This document shows, one piece after another, positions 16,448 through 25,120 of a stretch of 64,000 nucleotides of DNA (the stretch's first letter is position 1; each line of letters starts with the position of its first letter). The position numbers and the translations under genes are program-made. The notes beneath the pieces were generated by a model. That model had not been told where the DNA came from. It made no database searches and worked only from the letters and a program-made list of their open reading frames with translations. The DNA comes from Flavobacteriales bacterium (GTDB taxonomy: Bacteria > Bacteroidota > Bacteroidia > Flavobacteriales_F > PHOS-HE28): NCBI GenBank assembly GCA_016710685.1, contig JADJVC010000006.1, positions 558,001 through 622,000 on the forward strand, written 5' to 3'.

Positions 16448-17863
16448 TCAGAACGGTTGGCTGAAATGTAAGTACAATCCGGTTTCCCCCATGTGGTTCA
16501 CCGCGCCTTCCACGCGCAGCACTTGGTCGTAGCTGGTCACAAGGTCCAGTCCCAATCCGGAGCCTTGCAGCAGCCGGTCGGAAAGGAAATTCTCCGTGCC
16601 GTGGAGGCCGTCGTACACGTAGGCCACGTCCGTGAAGGCGTTGAGGTACACCGCGACATAGAGGTTGCGGAAGGCTTCGAAGGGGATGGGCTCCACGCGG
16701 TAATTCGCCGGGCGCACCAAGGCGAACAGCAGGTTGAACTTGGCCAAGCCGTAGTGCTGCCCGTCGATGACGTAGTACTCGTAACCGCGCACGTAATCGC
16801 CATATCCCAAGCCTTCCTGCACGTAGTAGGGAATACCGCCGCCGATCGATGCCTTGCCACTGAGGTTGGCCCCGTAGCTCCAGCGCTGGCCCGCTTTCCA
16901 ACTGCGCTGTACGCTGGCACGCAAGGTGGTAACGTCCGGGCCGGGACTGCCCAAGCCGTAGCGGTCTACCAGCACATCCGCATAAAGGCCGCTCAAGGTG
17001 AAAGCACGCGAATCGCGCCGGTCCAGCGTAAGCGTGTAGCCAACAGCGGGGTAGGAGATGGTCTCTTTTCCGGAGCCGAAAAAGTCCGGGACGGCTAAGG
17101 CAACGGTGTCCCGCACGCTGGCGTTGTGCCACGAGGCACGCCAACTGTGGCGCAAATCGTGCAAGGGACGCAGATTCAGTTTTACTTGAGCGGTCCAGGA
17201 GTTGATGATGTTTTCGCCCGGCGAGCGCAGGAATACCCGCTTGTTGTCAACGGTGGCAACGGTGATCTCGTCCTGTTCACCATAGAATCCGCCGACCTCC
17301 GCGCCCCAATGCTGCGCCCGGTCGAAGAAGGGTACCCGGTAGCTCAACCCGAATTCACGCGAGTAGCCAAGCTGCACTTTGGCAAAAAGCGTTTCGTTGA
17401 GACCGCGCATGTTGTAGCGGTACAAGTAGCCACCGATGTTGATGCGCCGCAAGTCCTTGGTGAGCCACCACGTGTTGAAGTTGGGATCCGCCAAGCGGAT
17501 GATCGGCGAGGGCCACCAGAACCAGCGCTCGTCCACGGTAACGGTAATGAAGACCTCGTGCGGCCCGAGGAAGGTGGGCATCAATCCAACGGTGTTGAAC
17601 AGGCCGAGGTTCAGCAGGTTTTCGCGGCTGCGTGCCAAGCGGGCGTAGAGGTCGTCCGCGCCTAAGGAGTCGCCTATGTCGAAGGTGAGTTCGCGCTGCA
17701 GCACGCGCTCCTTTGTTTTTTCGTTGCCTTCGTACGCAATGCCGGAAACGAGAAAAGGACCGTCGAAGCGCATGGGTGCATCCTGCGCCTGGATTTTGCC
17801 TTGCGAAAGGATTACCAATAGGACAGGAAGAAGCTTGCGAAAGATCCGGTGCCTATGGGGCAT
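16448..17863 (-). CDS. POTRA-plus-barrel outer-membrane protein (BamA/TamA superfamily)
   Basis: 471 residues from ATG 17863; a GTG two codons upstream is possible. Signal peptide to about residue 27 (GKIQAQ). One POTRA-like domain (about 35-110; FLVSGIAYEGNEKTKERVLQREL, VFITVTVDERWFW) and a C-terminal barrel of about 16 strands ending LYLHFSQPF with a terminal Phe. The YVRGYEYYVIDG stretch corresponds to the RGY motif of the Omp85 lid loop. One POTRA is fewer than TamA or BamA, so the role is open: outer-membrane protein or lipid handling, or secretion. Same operon as the CBS gene and nadK. Confidence 0.85.
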   Translation of the reverse strand: MPHRHRIFRKLLPVLLVILSQGKIQAQDAPMRFDGPFLVSGIAYEGNEKTKERVLQRELTFDIGDSLGADDLYARLARSRENLLNLGLFNTVGLMPTFLGPHEVFITVTVDERWFWWPSPIIRLADPNFNTWWLTKDLRRINIGGYLYRYNMRGLNETLFAKVQLGYSREFGLSYRVPFFDRAQHWGAEVGGFYGEQDEITVATVDNKRVFLRSPGENIINSWTAQVKLNLRPLHDLRHSWRASWHNASVRDTVALAVPDFFGSGKETISYPAVGYTLTLDRRDSRAFTLSGLYADVLVDRYGLGSPGPDVTTLRASVQRSWKAGQRWSYGANLSGKASIGGGIPYYVQEGLGYGDYVRGYEYYVIDGQHYGLAKFNLLFALVRPANYRVEPIPFEAFRNLYVAVYLNAFTDVAYVYDGLHGTENFLSDRLLQGSGLGLDLVTSYDQVLRVEGAVNHMGETGLYLHFSQPF

Positions 17864-17896
17864 GCACACTTCTGGAATTACCGTTTCGGATTGCTA

Positions 17897-17975
17897 ATTG
17901 CTAATTGCTAATTCCTGATCGGTGATTCGGCCATGCCGGGCATGCAGCCGGAATCAGGAATTAGGAATTAGCAAT
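17897..17975. repeat. Long inverted repeat between the CBS and barrel genes
   Basis: Arms of 23 nt (17897-17919 and 17953-17975) match at 22 positions around a 33-nt loop. The arms themselves are tandem ATTGCTA/ATTCCTGA units. It lies in a gap between two genes read on the minus strand and could form a large RNA hairpin. Confidence 0.8.
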
Positions 17976-17983
17976 TTCAGGAA

Positions 17984-18646
17984 TTACATGTTGATGATGC
18001 GCATCACGTCCAAGTAGCGGTTGCGCATGTCGTCTTCCGCCTTGCCGCCTTGGAACGCGGTGCGCACTGTGTACTCGAAACGTTCGAAGCTCTTCAATAT
18101 GGCACCGATCTCTTCCCGGTTGATCTTTAGCGTTACTTCCATGCGCATGGTGTCGGGCAAGTCGCTTGTGTATACGCTTAGCACACGTGCGCCTTCGTCT
18201 TCCACGATCCGTGCGATCTGCTGGAGCGCGTAGTCGTTGCGGTCCATTTCCAACACCACCACGGTGCCTGCCTCATTCGCGTTAACTACTTCCGCAAGTC
18301 GACTTAGTGCGCGGTGTTCGTCCACCACGCCGAGGTAGTTGCCATTCATGTCCAGCACGGGCACTACGGAAAGGCTCAGCCGCGCCATCAGGCGGAGCAC
18401 GTCGTACACGTGTTGCCGATCGCGCACATAAGGCACTTCCACTTGGTCCATCAGCTTGGCCACCGTGGCATCCGGGTCGTTGTTATCGGCCAATGCGGCA
18501 TCCTTCACCAAACCGAGCAAGCGCTTCTGTTTCACTACCGGCAAATGGGAAACCTTGAACTCTTCCATCAGGTCCAACGCGCGCGCAACCCGGTCTTCCG
18601 GCTTCAGTGGCACGATGGCGGGGGAGATGAGGTCGATGGCTTCCAT
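17984..18646 (-). CDS. CBS-domain protein with C-terminal ACT-like region
   Basis: 220 residues, no signal peptide. Two CBS motifs (about 1-60, VARALDLMEEFKVSHLPVV; about 70-130, VYDVLRLMARLSLSVVPVLD) and a C-terminal ACT-like fold (about 140-210, VVVLEMDRNDYALQQIARIVEDE). Such modules bind adenine nucleotides or small ligands and regulate partners. Family members in Bacteroidota often stand before nadK, as here; the exact role is unknown. Confidence 0.85.
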   Translation of the reverse strand: MEAIDLISPAIVPLKPEDRVARALDLMEEFKVSHLPVVKQKRLLGLVKDAALADNNDPDATVAKLMDQVEVPYVRDRQHVYDVLRLMARLSLSVVPVLDMNGNYLGVVDEHRALSRLAEVVNANEAGTVVVLEMDRNDYALQQIARIVEDEGARVLSVYTSDLPDTMRMEVTLKINREEIGAILKSFERFEYTVRTAFQGGKAEDDMRNRYLDVMRIINM

Positions 18647-18674
18647 TCTTCTGAAACGCCCGATGCGTGTCTGT

Positions 18675-18682
18675 TACTTTTG
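18675..18682 (+). promoter_or_regulatory. Probable -7 element of pdxJ promoter
   Basis: TACTTTTG, a perfect TAnnTTTG, 41 bases before the pdxJ ATG in the divergent spacer. Confidence 0.45.
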
Positions 18683-18722
18683 CGGCGCGCTCCGGGGGAA
18701 CAAAGTAAAGGTGCGCTAATCA

Positions 18723-19436
18723 ATGGCGCGGCTCAGTGTAAACATCAACAAACTTGCCACGTTGCGCAACGCCCGTGGCGGCAACAATCCGGACGTGCTG
18801 AAATGGGCGTTGGAAATTGAACGTTTCGGCGCGCAGGGCATCACCGTGCATCCACGGCCGGACGAGCGCCACATCCGCTTTTCCGATGTGCATGCGCTGG
18901 CGCCGAAGCTCACCACGGAGTTCAACATTGAAGGGTATCCGGGGGAAGATTTCATACAGATGGTGCTGGCCGTGAAGCCCGCGCAAGTGACGTTGGTGCC
19001 CGACCCCCCCGGCGTGCTTACCAGCAATGCCGGCTGGGATGCCAAGGCGCGCAAAGCCGAGCTGAAGCCCATTGTGCAACGCTTTAAACAGGCAGGCATC
19101 CGCGTGTCGCTCTTCATGGGCACGGACTTGGAGCAGATCGCGCACGCCGCCGATACCGGCACCGACCGGATCGAACTCTACACCGAGCCTTACGCCGAAC
19201 GGTACGCCGCCGACCGCGAAGCCGCTGTGGTACCGTTCGCCAAAGCCGCTGAAAAAGCCATTTCGCTCGGCCTTGGGCTGAATGCAGGCCATGACCTTGA
19301 CCTGCACAATCTCGCGTGGTTCAACCAACAGGTGCCCGGCTTGCAGGAGGTTTCCATTGGCCATGCACTGGTGTGTGATGCGCTGCGTTTCGGCATGGAG
19401 AACACCGTGCAACTTTACCTCCGTGAACTGCGATGA
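18723..19436 (+). CDS. pdxJ: Pyridoxine 5'-phosphate synthase
   Basis: 237 residues. Condenses 3-amino-1-hydroxyacetone phosphate with deoxyxylulose 5-phosphate to pyridoxine 5'-phosphate. Signature stretches: SVNINKLATLRNARGG, GITVHPRPDERHI (active-site His), FNIEGYPGEDF, TLVPDPPGVLTSNAGWD and LGLNAGHDLDLHN, then VSIGHALVCDAL. It overlaps the following hydrolase by 4 bases. Confidence 0.95.
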   Translation: MARLSVNINKLATLRNARGGNNPDVLKWALEIERFGAQGITVHPRPDERHIRFSDVHALAPKLTTEFNIEGYPGEDFIQMVLAVKPAQVTLVPDPPGVLTSNAGWDAKARKAELKPIVQRFKQAGIRVSLFMGTDLEQIAHAADTGTDRIELYTEPYAERYAADREAAVVPFAKAAEKAISLGLGLNAGHDLDLHNLAWFNQQVPGLQEVSIGHALVCDALRFGMENTVQLYLRELR

Positions 19437-20203
19437 GCGTGGAGCTATTCCACCGCCGCAGCGGCAACGGACCTTCCATCGTGTTGTTGCACGGCCTCTT
19501 CGGCAGCAGCGATAATTGGGGCACCGTAGCCCGTGATCTCACCAATGATTTCGACGTGACCCTCGTCGATCTGCGCGACCACGGCCGTTCACCGCACACG
19601 GAGTTAACGGACTATCCCCTCATGGCGGAAGATGTGCATGCGCTTTTTCAAAAGCTTGAACTGAAGCAAGCGGTGCTGGCGGGCCATAGCATGGGCGGAA
19701 AAACAGCGATGGTGTTCGCACAACGCTGGCCGGAACTGCTGAAGCACCTCGTGGTGGTGGACATCGGCCCCCGCGCATATCCCATCGGTGATCACGCCAC
19801 GATTATGGAAGCGCTGCTCACCAGCGATCTGTCCGCCAAGACTTCGCGTCAAGAGGTGGAAGACCATCTGGAACGCTTCATCCCTGAAAAAGGCGTGGTG
19901 CAGTTCCTGATGAAAAGTCTCTATTGGGTTGAATCCGGAAAATTGGGCTGGCGCTTCAACGTGCCAACGCTACAGCGCTGCCTGCCCGCGATCCACGGCG
20001 GCATTCCACCGGCGGTGGTGAAAACGCCCACGCTCGTTATCCGCGGCGGGAAAAGCCCGTATATCGTCCGTGAGGACTTGCCGCAGATAAAAGAGCAGTT
20101 CCCGAATAGCCGCGTGGAAACAGTTGCGTACGCCGGACATTGGGTGCCTGCACAGGCTCCGGAGGAAGTGGCGGCGATGTTGCGTGGCGTGGCGGTTGGT
20201 TAG
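19433..20203 (+). CDS. Alpha/beta hydrolase, YbfF-type esterase
   Basis: 256 residues. Typical fold elements: oxyanion HGLFGSSDNW, VDLRDHGRSPH, the nucleophile elbow GHSMGGK, VVVDIGPRAYP, and a catalytic His near the C-terminus (YAGHWVPAQAPE). The YbfF family hydrolyses acyl-CoA or short esters; the natural substrate is unclear. Translationally coupled to pdxJ. Confidence 0.88.
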   Translation: MSVELFHRRSGNGPSIVLLHGLFGSSDNWGTVARDLTNDFDVTLVDLRDHGRSPHTELTDYPLMAEDVHALFQKLELKQAVLAGHSMGGKTAMVFAQRWPELLKHLVVVDIGPRAYPIGDHATIMEALLTSDLSAKTSRQEVEDHLERFIPEKGVVQFLMKSLYWVESGKLGWRFNVPTLQRCLPAIHGGIPPAVVKTPTLVIRGGKSPYIVREDLPQIKEQFPNSRVETVAYAGHWVPAQAPEEVAAMLRGVAVG

Positions 20204-20463
20204 TGAAGTTTCGCCTGGGTATCGGGGAGCCGGGCCGGCGCGGCCGCCGCCGGCGGGGGGGGGAGGGTGCCGGTGCGATTGTTGGGTTGAACGGGCTCCG
20301 ACCGGCTGCCAACTTTTGATACACCGGGCAGAGGAAATGCCGGATCAGAGATTGATACAAGGACGACTGCCGATACCGGCTGAATTCTGCCGCATGACAA
20401 CTGACAGCTGACAACAAATCCCTCCGTGCCTCCGTGTCTCCGTAATGAAAAATCAGGCCGGAT
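20204..20463. repeat. Repeat-rich spacer with a G9 tract
   Basis: A very GC-rich hairpin region (20234-20254) runs into nine consecutive G (20255-20263). Further on are GACGACTGCCGATACC and CAACTGACAGCTGACAAC patches and a period-8 CTCCGTGC/CTCCGTGT/CTCCGTAA array (20422-20445). No gene supported. Confidence 0.7.
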
Positions 20464-21729
20464 TCACAACGCGCTCAACACCGCCCGCGCCACCGCATCC
20501 GCGGCCCCCTTCCGCTCTTGCACAAAATGCCGTGCTGCCGCTGAAGCTTTTTCCAGCGTTTCAGCATTTCCCAGCCATTTGTCCAACGCGCTTTTCAGCT
20601 CGGCTGCATTGGTAACGGCGACCCCTGCGCCGGCATCGATCAAGCCTTGCGCCTCCGGAAATTTCTTGTGCTCAGGCCCAAAGATCACTGGCACGCCCCA
20701 CGCTGCGGCCTCCAAAATGCTGTGGATGCCGTCCGTGAAACCGCCGCCCACGTAGGCCACGCTGCCGTAGCGGTACAAGCGGGCCAACAGGCCCATGCGG
20801 TCCACCAACAATGTCCCTTGCGGTTCTATGCCCAAGGTGGATGCGATGTTGGCGGGTTCGCTGTTCTCCAATTGGCTCCAGCGGGCCAACGGTTTCGGGA
20901 AGCGTTTTTCGGTGGCTTCGAGTTGCTCCTCGTGCAATTCATGCGGCACCACCATGCACTTGGGAGCGGCCTTGCCCATGCCGACCAATGCTTCGGCGAG
21001 CAGCCGTTCATCTTCCGGCCACGTGCTTCCGCAAATAAGCAGCTGCGCTGCCCCGGCGAAAGCTTTTGCCAACGGAATTTCTTCGCGGTCCGCAACGATC
21101 GCGGCAACCCGGTCGAAGCGGGTGTCGCCGCCCACGGAAACGTTACGCAAACCCAGCCCGGCCAGTAGGTCCATGGAGTGTTGGTCCTGCGTGAAAATTT
21201 GTGTGAAGCTTTTCACCATGCGCCGCCAAGCCCCGCCGTACCAGCGGAAAAACGGCTGGTCCTTGCGGAATACGGCGGAGACCAAAAAGGTGGGCGTTCC
21301 GGCTTCGCGCAGCGCTTGCAAGTGGTGGTACCAAAATTCGTACTTCACGAAGATCGCGGCTTTGGGCCGCACCAGTTCCTGCAGCTTCCGCGCGTTGGCC
21401 TTACTGTCCGGCGGCAGGTATTCCACGTGCATGGCCAAGGGAAAATCCTTGCGTGCTTCATAGCCGCTGGGGCTGAAGAAGGTGAGCAGAACCGGCAGTT
21501 CGGGGCGCTCTTTTTTAATGGCTTCAAGCACCGGTCTGCCTTGTTCGAATTCGCCAACGCTTGCGCAGTGCATCCACAGACAGCCTTGCAGTTGCTCGCG
21601 CTTTGCTTCCAGCCGTTGCCACAAACCTTCGCGGCCTTTCAGCCATGCGGCGGCTTTCGGTTTCCACGGCGCTGCCAGTTTTATGGCCGTGTGGTACAGC
21701 CCCGTGCCAGCGTCGTACAAAAACGGCAT
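20464..21729 (-). CDS. waaA: 3-deoxy-D-manno-octulosonic acid (Kdo) transferase
   Basis: 421 residues from ATG 21729, overlapping the upstream stop (TAATG). Adds Kdo from CMP-Kdo to lipid IVA at the inner face of the membrane. Residues: WMHCASVGEFEQGRPV with the conserved Glu of the acceptor site, VKYEFWYHHLQAL, SVGGDTRFDR, ICGSTWPEDE and YVGGGFTDGIHSILEAAAWG. A weak hydrophobic N-terminus (MPFLYDAGTGLYHTAIKLAA) may anchor it. Confidence 0.93.
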   Translation of the reverse strand: MPFLYDAGTGLYHTAIKLAAPWKPKAAAWLKGREGLWQRLEAKREQLQGCLWMHCASVGEFEQGRPVLEAIKKERPELPVLLTFFSPSGYEARKDFPLAMHVEYLPPDSKANARKLQELVRPKAAIFVKYEFWYHHLQALREAGTPTFLVSAVFRKDQPFFRWYGGAWRRMVKSFTQIFTQDQHSMDLLAGLGLRNVSVGGDTRFDRVAAIVADREEIPLAKAFAGAAQLLICGSTWPEDERLLAEALVGMGKAAPKCMVVPHELHEEQLEATEKRFPKPLARWSQLENSEPANIASTLGIEPQGTLLVDRMGLLARLYRYGSVAYVGGGFTDGIHSILEAAAWGVPVIFGPEHKKFPEAQGLIDAGAGVAVTNAAELKSALDKWLGNAETLEKASAAARHFVQERKGAADAVARAVLSAL

Positions 21730-22487
21730 TACTGATAGAACTGGCGGTCGTCCTTCGCTCTGTAAATGGGCAACGTCCAACCCGCGCGCAGACCGTTTAG
21801 GAAGTCCAATCGGCCCGTGTCACCCGGGCGGCCTGTGTCGAAGTTGAAAGGCCGCAAGGACTGTGTGAAGCCGAGCTGCATCTCGAAGCCCACCATGAAA
21901 TTTACGCGGCGGTTGTTGCTCAAATGCTGGTAACCCACGAACAATAGCGCGGCCGGTCCGGCGGTGAGGCGGTCGTAGCCCTTGGCGTATTCACCTTCCA
22001 GCGCAGGCACCACATTGTTCTGGCTTTCGATAAGCAGCTTGTGGCGCATGTAGCCGCCGCCAATCTTCAGCAACATGCCGCTGTTGGGATTCGGGCCCGC
22101 CACAGGAATGAGCTTTCCGGCCACGGCGAAAATGGTGTAGCCGCGCTCGTATAACAGGATGGAGGCGGGGTTGCCGTCCTGGTCCACGATAACGCCGTTG
22201 GTTGTGACCAGTTCCTTCAAAATGCTGCGGTCCACCACTTGGTTGCCGAACATGAACGAACCTTCCAGGCCCAGCAGGTAGTTGCTCTTGAATTTCCGCG
22301 CCGCGCTTAGGCCGATGTTGTGGTTGTTCCCGAAGCGGTCCGCCATTGAGCCGCCGGGCACTTGGTATGCATAGCTCAAGGTGACAGGCACCATGGTAAT
22401 GGATGTATCCCGCAGGCCGCTTTGCGCGTAGGAAGGGGCCGCGAAGGCGACACATGCAGGAAGTAGGAGGTAACGGAACAGTTTCAT
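21729..22487 (-). CDS. Predicted outer-membrane beta-barrel protein
   Basis: 252 residues from ATG 22487. Signal peptide 1-22 (AAPSYAQ). Alternating strands with aromatic girdles (NIGLSAARKFKSNYLLGLEGSFMFG, FVGYQHLSNNRRVNFMVGFEM) support a barrel of about eight strands. I do not recognise a named family. It is translationally coupled to waaA, so an envelope role is plausible. Confidence 0.7.
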   Translation of the reverse strand: MKLFRYLLLPACVAFAAPSYAQSGLRDTSITMVPVTLSYAYQVPGGSMADRFGNNHNIGLSAARKFKSNYLLGLEGSFMFGNQVVDRSILKELVTTNGVIVDQDGNPASILLYERGYTIFAVAGKLIPVAGPNPNSGMLLKIGGGYMRHKLLIESQNNVVPALEGEYAKGYDRLTAGPAALLFVGYQHLSNNRRVNFMVGFEMQLGFTQSLRPFNFDTGRPGDTGRLDFLNGLRAGWTLPIYRAKDDRQFYQ

Positions 22488-22491
22488 GGAT

Positions 22492-22500
22492 CGGCGAAGG
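22492..22500 (-). promoter_or_regulatory. Possible -7 element upstream of the barrel-waaA pair
   Basis: TACCTTCGC on the minus strand immediately upstream of the ATG at 22487, fitting TAnnTTYG; the leader would be very short or absent. Confidence 0.35.
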
Positions 22501-22627
22501 TAGCTTGGTGGCTGTGGCCGACCAGCACCCGGAACAAGGGTCAAAAACGGCCCACGGGCTTGACGGACCCATTATATTCGCGGCCCCGCAGCCCAAATCT
22601 GGCAAGTACGCGGATGATTTTCAGCCC

Positions 22628-23758
22628 ATGAAGCCCATTCAAATGGTCGACCTGCTCGGCCAATACGAAAAGATAAAGCCCGAAGTGGACGCAGCCATTG
22701 CCGAAGTGGTGCGCAGCACGGCTTTCATCAACGGCCCTGAAGTAAAAGCGTTCGAGAAAGAATTGGCTGAATTTCTGGGCGTGAAGCATGTTGTAGCCTG
22801 TGCGAACGGCACAGATGCGCTACAAATCGCCATGATGGCCTTGGGCCTGAAGCCGGGCGATGAAGTCATCACGGCTTCGTTCACTTTTGTGGCCACCGTG
22901 GAAGTGCTGGCCTTGCTGGGCTTGGTGCCTGTTTTTGCTGATGTGCTCCCCGGAACGTTCAATCTTGACCCCGCCGACGTTGCCCGCAAAGTGACCCCGC
23001 GCACCAAGGCCATTGTACCGGTGCATCTCTTCGGGCAACCAGCAGATATGGATGCCATTACGGCTGTCGCCAGGGAATACAACCTCTTTGTGGTTGAAGA
23101 CAACGCGCAAGCCATTGGAGCCAACCATAGCGGTGCCAACGGCACCCGAAAAGCAGGTGCGATCGGTGATATTGGAACTACGAGCTTTTTCCCCAGTAAG
23201 AACCTCGGTTGCTTCGGTGACGGCGGCGCTTTGTTCACCAACGATGACGAACTGGCCAAGAAGGTCCGCATGGTGTGCAATCACGGCAGTGATGTGCGCT
23301 ACTACCACGAAACAGTAGGCGTGAACAGCCGGTTGGACAGCATGCAGGCCGCCATATTGCGTATCAAATTGCGCCACCTGAATGCTTATGCTAAGGCACG
23401 TAATGCCGCAGCCGCAGTCTACGACAACGCGTTCGCGGACATTGCGGAATTATCCACGCCAGCGCGCAGTTCCTTCGCCAACCACGTATTCCATCAGTAC
23501 ACGTTGAAAGTGGCGGGAGGAAGTGAAAAGCGCGATGCACTGAAGAAGCATCTGGAGGCCAACGGCGTGCCCGCCATGGTGTACTACCCGGTGCCTTGCC
23601 ATTTGCAGAACGCCTACAAAAGTGCGCGCTTCGCTGCGGGGTCATTGCCCGTTACGGAACAGCTTACGCACGAAGTCCTTAGCCTGCCCATGAGCACGGA
23701 ACTGGACGAACAACAACTCAACCACATCACCGCAACGGTGAAAAACTACTTTAAGTAA
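22628..23758 (+). CDS. DegT/DnrJ-type sugar aminotransferase (WbpE-like)
   Basis: 376 residues from ATG 22628. PLP enzyme with GTDALQIAMMALGLKPGDEVI, VVEDNAQAIGA and the PLP-lysine segment SFFPSKNLGCFGDGG. Closest in look to WbpE, which aminates UDP-3-keto-GlcNAcA to UDP-GlcNAc(3NH2)A. Genes resembling the other enzymes of that route (WbpD, WbpB, WbpA) lie at 27.8-30.7 kb, which supports the assignment. TATATTCG at 22573-22580 could be its -7 element. Confidence 0.85.
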   Translation: MKPIQMVDLLGQYEKIKPEVDAAIAEVVRSTAFINGPEVKAFEKELAEFLGVKHVVACANGTDALQIAMMALGLKPGDEVITASFTFVATVEVLALLGLVPVFADVLPGTFNLDPADVARKVTPRTKAIVPVHLFGQPADMDAITAVAREYNLFVVEDNAQAIGANHSGANGTRKAGAIGDIGTTSFFPSKNLGCFGDGGALFTNDDELAKKVRMVCNHGSDVRYYHETVGVNSRLDSMQAAILRIKLRHLNAYAKARNAAAAVYDNAFADIAELSTPARSSFANHVFHQYTLKVAGGSEKRDALKKHLEANGVPAMVYYPVPCHLQNAYKSARFAAGSLPVTEQLTHEVLSLPMSTELDEQQLNHITATVKNYFK

Positions 23759-23792
23759 GGGCGGAAAAACTTCCACCCCAACCACAACCACC

Positions 23793-25118
23793 ATGAACAT
23801 AGCAGTAGTAGGCACAGGATACGTAGGGCTCGTTACGGGCACTTGCTTTGCAGAGACCGGCAATCACGTGATCTGCGTGGACATCGACAAGGAGAAGGTA
23901 CAGAAGTTGAAGGACGGAAAAGTCCCCATCTACGAACCGCACCTTGACGTGCTTTTTGAGCGCAACATCCGGCAGGGACGCTTGCACTTCACCACCGATC
24001 TGAAAAGTGCCGTGGACCAGGCGCAGATCATCTTTCTCGCGCTGCCCACACCTCCGGGAGAGGACGGAAGTGCGGACCTGAAGTACGTGCTCGGCGTTGC
24101 CGAGGAATTGGGCAAGATCATCACCGATTACAAGGTGGTCGTGGACAAAAGCACGGTGCCCGTGGGAACGGCGGAAAAAGTACGCGAGGCCATTGCACGC
24201 AACGCCAAAACGCCGTTCGACGTGGCCAGCAATCCGGAATTTTTACGCGAAGGCTACGCCGTGGACGACTTCCTGAAGCCGGATCGCGTGGTGGTGGGCA
24301 CCAGCAGTGCCCGCGCGCAAAAAGTGATGGAGGATCTGTATAAGCCCTTCGTTCGCCAAGGCAATCCCATCATCTTCATGGACGAGCGTAGCGCCGAACT
24401 CACGAAGTACGCGGCCAATGCTTTCCTCGCCACCAAGATCACTTTCATGAACGAGATCGCCAACTTCTGCGAGGCGGTAGGTGCCGACGTGGACAAGGTG
24501 CGCATCGGCATGGGCACGGACACGCGCATCGGCAAGCGCTTCCTCTTCCCCGGCATCGGCTACGGCGGCTCCTGCTTCCCCAAGGACGTGCAGGCATTGG
24601 CCAAAAGCGGCAAAGACGCCGGCTACGATTTCAAGGTGATCAGCAGTGTGATGCAGGTGAACGAACGGCAGAAGACGACCCTCACCGACAAGATCCTGAA
24701 GCACTATGGCGGCAACGTCAAAGGCAAGCGCTTCGCCATGTGGGGTCTCGCCTTCAAGCCTGACACCGACGATATCCGTGAGGCACCCGCCTTGTACATG
24801 ATCGATGCCCTCTTGGCTGCTGGTGCAGAAGTCTCCGTTTTCGATCCGGAGGCCATGGCCAACGTGCGCAAACTGATGGGGCAAAAGGTGAGATTCGCCA
24901 ACGACGAATACGATGCGCTCACGGAGGCCGATGCGCTCGTCGTTGCCACGGAATGGGCGCTGTTTCGCACGCCGGATTTCGAACGCGTGGGCGCTGCCCT
25001 GAAGGACCGCATCATCTTCGACGGCCGCAACCTGTACGACACGGAGGAAATGCGTGACCTCGGTTTCCATTACGTAAGCGTGGGTCGCCAAGCCGTGAAC
25101 GCACCCAACAAGAAGTGA
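23793..25118 (+). CDS. ugd: UDP-glucose 6-dehydrogenase
   Basis: 441 residues. Oxidises UDP-glucose to UDP-glucuronate with 2 NAD. Rossmann start MNIAVVGTGYVGLVTGTCFAE, VDKSTVPVGTAEKV, ASNPEFLREGYAVDDF, and the catalytic Cys in GYGGSCFPKDV, then FKPDTDDIREAP. The product feeds the decarboxylase directly downstream. Confidence 0.94.
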   Translation: MNIAVVGTGYVGLVTGTCFAETGNHVICVDIDKEKVQKLKDGKVPIYEPHLDVLFERNIRQGRLHFTTDLKSAVDQAQIIFLALPTPPGEDGSADLKYVLGVAEELGKIITDYKVVVDKSTVPVGTAEKVREAIARNAKTPFDVASNPEFLREGYAVDDFLKPDRVVVGTSSARAQKVMEDLYKPFVRQGNPIIFMDERSAELTKYAANAFLATKITFMNEIANFCEAVGADVDKVRIGMGTDTRIGKRFLFPGIGYGGSCFPKDVQALAKSGKDAGYDFKVISSVMQVNERQKTTLTDKILKHYGGNVKGKRFAMWGLAFKPDTDDIREAPALYMIDALLAAGAEVSVFDPEAMANVRKLMGQKVRFANDEYDALTEADALVVATEWALFRTPDFERVGAALKDRIIFDGRNLYDTEEMRDLGFHYVSVGRQAVNAPNKK

Positions 25119-25120
25119 AC

